Of a stretch of DNA of 18,180 nucleotides, positions 14,693-18,180 are shown piece after piece. Position 1 is the first letter of the stretch, and each line of letters opens with the position of its first letter. The DNA is from Moraxellaceae bacterium. GTDB taxonomy: Bacteria > Pseudomonadota > Gammaproteobacteria > Pseudomonadales > Moraxellaceae. Under the pieces are notes generated by a model. The model searched no databases and was not told the DNA's origin. It worked only from the letters and a program-made list of their open reading frames with translations. The stretch spans positions 1 through 18,180 of the forward strand of contig JAUXNL010000217.1 in NCBI GenBank assembly GCA_030684415.1, given 5' to 3'. The translations under genes were made by a program, and so were the position numbers.

Positions 14693-16594
14693 TCAGTCTT
14701 TAGCCACGTCACTCAGATAAATCTTGACCTTGCCTTCTTCCCGGAGAAACCGGACATAGTCTTGAAACTCTTGCTCGCTGCGCTTTTCTGCCAGCATGGC
14801 CCGCATCTGTTGCAAAGTCGCCATCGCGTTGGCATCACCCTCCACCACCTTGCTGACAGCCACCATCCCATAGCCTGTTTCTAGTTCAACCGTATCGGCG
14901 GAGAGCTTGCCCTCTGCCGGGCGCGTCAAACGGAAAGCCGTGCTCAGCAAATCCGGCACCGGCATCTGAGTGCGACGATCCGCACCGGGGATATCAATCC
15001 ACTTGATGTCGAGCTTTGCAGCCGCCTCTGCCAGTGTGGCGCCACCCGCAATTGCCTTGATGACAGCATCGGCATCTACCTTGGCAAGTGCCCGAGCCCT
15101 TTCAACCAGTAAGCGGTTGCGAGCGGCCACTGACACCTCTGCCAGCGGCCTGACCACGGAGGGCTTGTGCTCGCGGGCGCGCAGCCAGACCATGCTGCCG
15201 TCATCCATGCGGATGCCTTGGGAGTTCTTGCCGTCACGAGCGATATCATCCGAAAAAGCGGTTTCGATGATTTTGCGATCAGCCGCAAGGCCAGAGGCGG
15301 CACCACTGCGAGTCATCGCTGGCAGACTCTCGATCGTGCGCTTGAAGTTGCGTGCCGGTTCTGCCAGATCAGCCGACTCGTATGTCGCAGCATCGAGCTT
15401 TTCAATTTCTTCGGCAAACAGCTCATCCGCCTTGATGGCACGAATTTCTTGCTCCAGCGTATTTTTCAATGCCGCAAAAGCAGGAGCCTCAGACTTTTCG
15501 ATACGGTTGAGTTTGATCAGGTGGTAGCCGTACTCCGTTTTAACCGGAGCGGACAGCTCCCCCGGCTTCAGACTGAACAGGCTCTTCTCGAACTCAGCCA
15601 CAAACTGCCCACGGCTGGCCAAGCCAAGCTTGCCAGCATTTCCGACCGAGCCCGGGTCCTGAGAAAACTCACCCGCCAGCTTGCCAAAGTCTTCACCCGC
15701 CCGCGCACGCTTTTCGATATCCTTGATTTTCTTCAGGACATCGGCATCGGCATTCTTGTCATCAACGGTCAACAAAATATGCTGGGCTTCGCGTTGTTCA
15801 TCCGCCGCAATCTCACTCAGCTTTTCGCGATACCGCTCTTGCAAATCATCTTCGGTGATCTCTACACGGGCCAGAAAGTCTTCGCGACGCAAGGTGATGT
15901 AATCAATCGCAACCGTTTCACTACTGGTGTAGAGGCTGGGATTGGCATTGTAATGAGTCTTGATGTCGTCATCGCTGATGCTCACCTTGTCGAGATACCG
16001 AGCAGCAGGCACCACAGCAAAATGGATGTCACGACGCTGAGACTCCAGAGCGGACAGTCGCCCCAACTCGGCTGACGTCACAAAACCACTCTGCCCCAGG
16101 CCATTGATCAACATGGCATATGCCAGCTCATTACGCAGCTCGACATGGTAAGTGGCAGGATTCAGGCCATTCTGGCGCAGCACCGCCTCGTATTGAGCCT
16201 GACTGAAGGCGCCATTCTCCTGGAACTGCGGAACTTCACGAATCCGCCGATAGGCCTCTTGCTCGGAAATGCGATAGCCAAGGCGATGTCCCTCCTGCTT
16301 GACCAACTCACGATTGATAAGGCTGTCCAGCACCTGCTTGCGTAGCGCCGGCATATCAATGTCAGGCGCTGCCGTGCCGCGTTGCGCCGCTTCCGCGAGC
16401 AATTGTTGGCGTTGGCGCTCGACAAGCTCGTCCATACGAGCCTGATAAATTTCTTCGCCATTCACCTTGGCGACCACCACTCTGCCACTGTTCCCGAAGT
16501 AAGACTCCAGGCCCACAAACGCAAATGGCACGATCAGGATGACCAGCAAAACCTTGCCGAGCCAACCCTTGATCATGTTACGAAAGGCGTCCAT
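14693..16594 (-). CDS. ppiD: PpiD-type membrane-anchored periplasmic chaperone / peptidyl-prolyl isomerase
   Basis: A 633-residue protein with a short cytoplasmic start, one membrane anchor at about 14-29 (VLLVILIVPFAFVGLE), a SurA-N-like chaperone region at about 40-190, a parvulin domain at about 268-366 and a helical C-terminal part. It helps newly exported proteins fold as they leave the SecYEG channel. The parvulin domain keeps the usual active-site residues: His272 in QHILL, Asp313, Leu323, Phe335 and His358 in GYHLIKL. As I recall, the E. coli PpiD parvulin domain lacks these histidines and is inactive, so this one may still be an isomerase. GAGGAA lies 5-6 bases before the ATG. It follows hupB in the classical lon-hupB-ppiD order, with a terminator in the 127-base gap, so it may have its own promoter or depend on readthrough. 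Confidence 0.94.
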   Translation of the reverse strand: MDAFRNMIKGWLGKVLLVILIVPFAFVGLESYFGNSGRVVVAKVNGEEIYQARMDELVERQRQQLLAEAAQRGTAAPDIDMPALRKQVLDSLINRELVKQEGHRLGYRISEQEAYRRIREVPQFQENGAFSQAQYEAVLRQNGLNPATYHVELRNELAYAMLINGLGQSGFVTSAELGRLSALESQRRDIHFAVVPAARYLDKVSISDDDIKTHYNANPSLYTSSETVAIDYITLRREDFLARVEITEDDLQERYREKLSEIAADEQREAQHILLTVDDKNADADVLKKIKDIEKRARAGEDFGKLAGEFSQDPGSVGNAGKLGLASRGQFVAEFEKSLFSLKPGELSAPVKTEYGYHLIKLNRIEKSEAPAFAALKNTLEQEIRAIKADELFAEEIEKLDAATYESADLAEPARNFKRTIESLPAMTRSGAASGLAADRKIIETAFSDDIARDGKNSQGIRMDDGSMVWLRAREHKPSVVRPLAEVSVAARNRLLVERARALAKVDADAVIKAIAGGATLAEAAAKLDIKWIDIPGADRRTQMPVPDLLSTAFRLTRPAEGKLSADTVELETGYGMVAVSKVVEGDANAMATLQQMRAMLAEKRSEQEFQDYVRFLREEGKVKIYLSDVAKD

Positions 16595-16636
16595 CTCTGT
16601 TCCTCAATCACAAAATCACGCATTTACATCTGTCAC

Positions 16637-16668
16637 AAAAAAAAGCGCGCCGTTGAGGGCGCGCTTTT
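16637..16668 (-). terminator. Intrinsic terminator of hupB
   Basis: On the minus strand an 11-base perfect stem AAAAGCGCGCC / GGCGCGCTTTT (16668-16658 and 16651-16641) encloses a 6-base loop, and the T-run continues to 16637, eight Ts in all. It lies 51 bases after the hupB stop and 42 bases before the ppiD start. Most hupB transcripts should end here. On the plus strand only a TTTTCT tail follows, so it is much weaker that way. Confidence 0.92.
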
Positions 16669-16719
16669 CTGATGCATCACGACTCCAGGCACTTCAGGGT
16701 GCCGCATGCATCCGGTCAA

Positions 16720-16992
16720 TCAGTTGACCGCATCCTTCAGACCCTTGCCAGCCTTGAAGCCGGGCACGCGGGAGGCAGCAATCTTGATTTCCTTGCCGGT
16801 CTGCGGATTACGGCCTGTGCGCTCGGCGCGATCCTTCACGAGGAAGGTGCCGAAGCCCACCAGAGTAACCTGATCGCCAGCCTTGAGGGCTTTGGAGATC
16901 GCCTCAACGGTAGCATCCAGCGCGCGACCAGCATCTGCCTTGGTGATATCGGCGCTAGCGGCGATGGCATCAATGAGTTCGGATTTATTCAC
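16720..16992 (-). CDS. hupB: Nucleoid-associated DNA-binding protein HU-beta
   Basis: A 90-residue protein of exactly HU length. It begins MNKSELIDAIAASADITKAD, has the signature segment VGFGTFLVKDRAERTGRNPQ (45-64) and the DNA-bending arm with TGRNPQTGKEI, where the intercalating proline is kept, and ends PGFKAGKGLKDAVN. It binds DNA as a dimer with little sequence preference and bends and compacts it. The start codon is GTG (16992-16990), preceded by AAGGGGA at a good 5-base spacing. A near-consensus promoter lies 90-118 bases upstream and a strong terminator follows, so it is probably made mainly as a single-gene message. lon lies upstream and ppiD downstream, the usual gammaproteobacterial order. 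Confidence 0.97.
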   Translation of the reverse strand: MNKSELIDAIAASADITKADAGRALDATVEAISKALKAGDQVTLVGFGTFLVKDRAERTGRNPQTGKEIKIAASRVPGFKAGKGLKDAVN

Positions 16993-17074
16993 GTCAATCC
17001 CCTTGTTATCGGATCCATTTATCGTAGAGAAAAATCGTTAAGGCGCGGCGGGCAAAGGGCGTGCCGCAAAACGA

Positions 17075-17110
17075 AGCGCCCTTTATAACAACGCCCCCCG
17101 GGAGGGTCAA
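17075..17110 (-). promoter_or_regulatory. Predicted strong sigma-70 promoter of hupB
   Basis: TTGACC (17110-17105, five of six matches) is followed by exactly 17 bases and TATAAA (17087-17082, five of six matches), with a start near 17075. The spacer holds the GC-rich run CCCGGGGGG. The predicted leader of about 83 bases before the GTG start is longer than needed for ribosome binding. Confidence 0.72.
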
Positions 17111-17178
17111 GCAGCGATGTCGGGCAACACCGCTGGTTTCATGAGGGAGTTTTGTGACACAGCCCACAAGCAAAAACT

Positions 17179-17216
17179 GTCAATGCTTGCTCAACCGGTC
17201 AATGCTTGCTCAACCG
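17179..17216. repeat. 19-bp exact tandem duplication across the lon stop codon
   Basis: Two head-to-tail identical copies of a 19-base unit, GTCAATGCTTGCTCAACCG, occupy 17179-17197 and 17198-17216; the next four bases GTCA start a third copy before it diverges. On the minus strand the unit contains the last codons and TGA stop of lon. The copy nearer hupB is untranslated, so lon is not changed. Confidence 0.95.
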
Positions 17217-18180
17217 GTCATCCGTTTCTTCGTCGTCTTTCTTGACGACAAGATCGGCCGCTGCCGTCTCCGGCAAAGGCTCCGGCAACCGTGTCAGCGC
17301 AATCGCCAATACCTCATCAATCCACTTCACCGCACGGATGTTGAGGTCCTGTTTGATATTGTCCGGTATCTCCTTGAGATCACGTACGTTTTCATCAGGA
17401 ATGATGACCGTCTTGATGCCGCCACGATGCGCCGCCAGCAGCTTTTCTTTCAGCCCGCCAATCGGCAACACCTGGCCACGCAGCGTGATTTCACCGGTCA
17501 TGGCAACATCGGCCCGCACAGGAATACCGGTCAATACCGACACAATGGCGGTGCACATCCCTATCCCGGCGCTGGGGCCGTCTTTCGGGGTAGCCCCCTC
17601 CGGAATATGGATATGAATATCGTGGCTTTCGTGGAAGTCGACTGGAATCCCTAGCAGGCGTGAACGCGAGCGCACAACCGTAAGGGCCGCTGTAATCGAC
17701 TCCTGCATCACATCGCCCAGCGAGCCGGTTTTGCTGTGACGCCCCTTGCCTGGTACTGCCACGGCCTCGATGGTCAGCAATTCGCCGCCCACCTGCGTCC
17801 AGGCCAGCCCTGTCACCTGGCCAACCTGATCCTTTTCCTCTGCTTTGCCGTAGTTGAACTTGCGCACACCGGAGTAGCTCTCGAGCAGATCCGGCACTAC
17901 CTCGACAATGCCCTTGGCCTCGCCCAGTACCGCTTCTTTGACAACCTTGCGGCAAATCTTGGCAATTTCACGCTCAAGGCTGCGCACACCGGCTTCGCGG
18001 GTGTAGTAGCGAACCAGATCGCGCACGGCATCATCACTGATCGTGACTTCACCGACTTTGAGACCGGCACCCTGCAGCTGCTTAGGGATCAGGTACTGAC
18101 GGGCAATATTAACCTTCTCGTCCTCGGTATAGCCAGGCAGGCGAATCACTTCCATGCGGTCCAGCAAGGGCGCCGGAATG
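17199..18180 (-). CDS. lon: Lon ATP-dependent protease, C-terminal 327 codons; 5' part beyond the window
   Basis: The frame is open to the window edge, beginning IPAPLLDRMEVIRLPGYTED, which lies in the AAA+ module just before the small helical subdomain. The sensor-2 segment REAGVRSLEREI follows. The protease domain has the catalytic Ser in TPKDGPSAGIGMCTA (codon 17573-17571) and the catalytic Lys in GGLKEKLLAAHRGG (codon 17444-17442). They are 43 residues apart, as in E. coli Ser679/Lys722. Walker A and B lie outside the window. Lon degrades misfolded proteins and short-lived regulators. The C-terminus is acidic and ends DDEETDDRLSKH. The ORF could be read from a TTG at 18167, but this is an internal codon of the longer gene. 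hupB follows after 206 bases. Confidence 0.97.
   Translation of the reverse strand, partial: IPAPLLDRMEVIRLPGYTEDEKVNIARQYLIPKQLQGAGLKVGEVTISDDAVRDLVRYYTREAGVRSLEREIAKICRKVVKEAVLGEAKGIVEVVPDLLESYSGVRKFNYGKAEEKDQVGQVTGLAWTQVGGELLTIEAVAVPGKGRHSKTGSLGDVMQESITAALTVVRSRSRLLGIPVDFHESHDIHIHIPEGATPKDGPSAGIGMCTAIVSVLTGIPVRADVAMTGEITLRGQVLPIGGLKEKLLAAHRGGIKTVIIPDENVRDLKEIPDNIKQDLNIRAVKWIDEVLAIALTRLPEPLPETAAADLVVKKDDEETDDRLSKH

Noticed and set aside
15167..16075. 302-codon open frame on the plus strand antisense to ppiD
   Set aside because: No recognisable domain, no ribosome site and composition of a shadow frame; ppiD on the other strand is a clear, complete gene.
17167..17189. CAAGCA/TGCTTG hairpin after lon as its terminator
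   Set aside because: Six base pairs with an 11-base loop; the T-run is inside the loop rather than after the stem, and the stem partly falls in the duplicated unit.
1..18180. A novel defence, mobile or biosynthetic system
   Set aside because: Every large frame is accounted for by conserved housekeeping genes in a conserved order; no transposase, integrase, att site, CRISPR repeat, retron or toxin-antitoxin pair was seen.

Overview
The window is a stretch of ordinary core chromosome from a gammaproteobacterium, most likely a Pseudomonas-like member of the Pseudomonadales. Three things point there: the gene order lon-hupB-ppiD / fabI-yej transporter-mltD-gloB / yafS-rnhA-dnaQ-fimL-nudC-sohB, which to my recollection matches the Pseudomonas aeruginosa PA1803-PA1823 neighbourhood; a FimL-type protein, a type IV pilus/cAMP regulator typical of that group; and DNA that looks moderately GC-rich throughout. 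Sixteen protein genes fill almost the whole window. Two of them (sohB at the left edge, lon at the right edge) are cut by the window ends. No gene-free stretch exceeds about 210 bases, and I see no tRNA, rRNA, CRISPR array, insertion sequence, prophage or toxin/defence cassette.

Left block, minus strand (1-5302): yafS-rnhA-dnaQ form a tight unit with two 4-base ATGA overlaps (a methyltransferase-fold protein, RNase HI and the proofreading subunit of DNA polymerase III). After 137 bases comes fimL-nudC-sohB (pilus/cAMP regulator, NAD-cap/NADH pyrophosphatase, inner-membrane S49 peptidase).

Centre block, plus strand (5401-14630): gloB (glyoxalase II) is divergent from yafS, with the two predicted promoters overlapping at their -10 elements. 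It is followed by mltD (lytic transglycosylase with three LysM domains) behind its own strong-looking promoter. Next is a complete peptide ABC importer, yejA-yejB-yejE-yejF (binding protein, two permeases, a fused double ATPase), and then fabI (enoyl-ACP reductase). fabI ends at a perfect 20-bp hairpin terminator shared with the convergent ppiD.

Right block, minus strand (14693-18180): lon, hupB and ppiD in the classical lon-hupB-ppiD order. hupB has a near-consensus sigma-70 promoter, a GTG start and its own terminator. A 19-bp exact tandem duplication sits across the lon stop codon.

I found no previously undescribed multi-gene system. The most unusual signal is small: the 17-bp spacer of the predicted mltD promoter is pure pyrimidine on the plus strand and makes a textbook G-quadruplex motif on the template strand. 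Other points worth a look are a PpiD that keeps parvulin active-site residues which, from memory, the E. coli protein lacks, a FimL without phosphorylatable histidines, a MltD without a lipobox, and the yafS/gloB promoter overlap.
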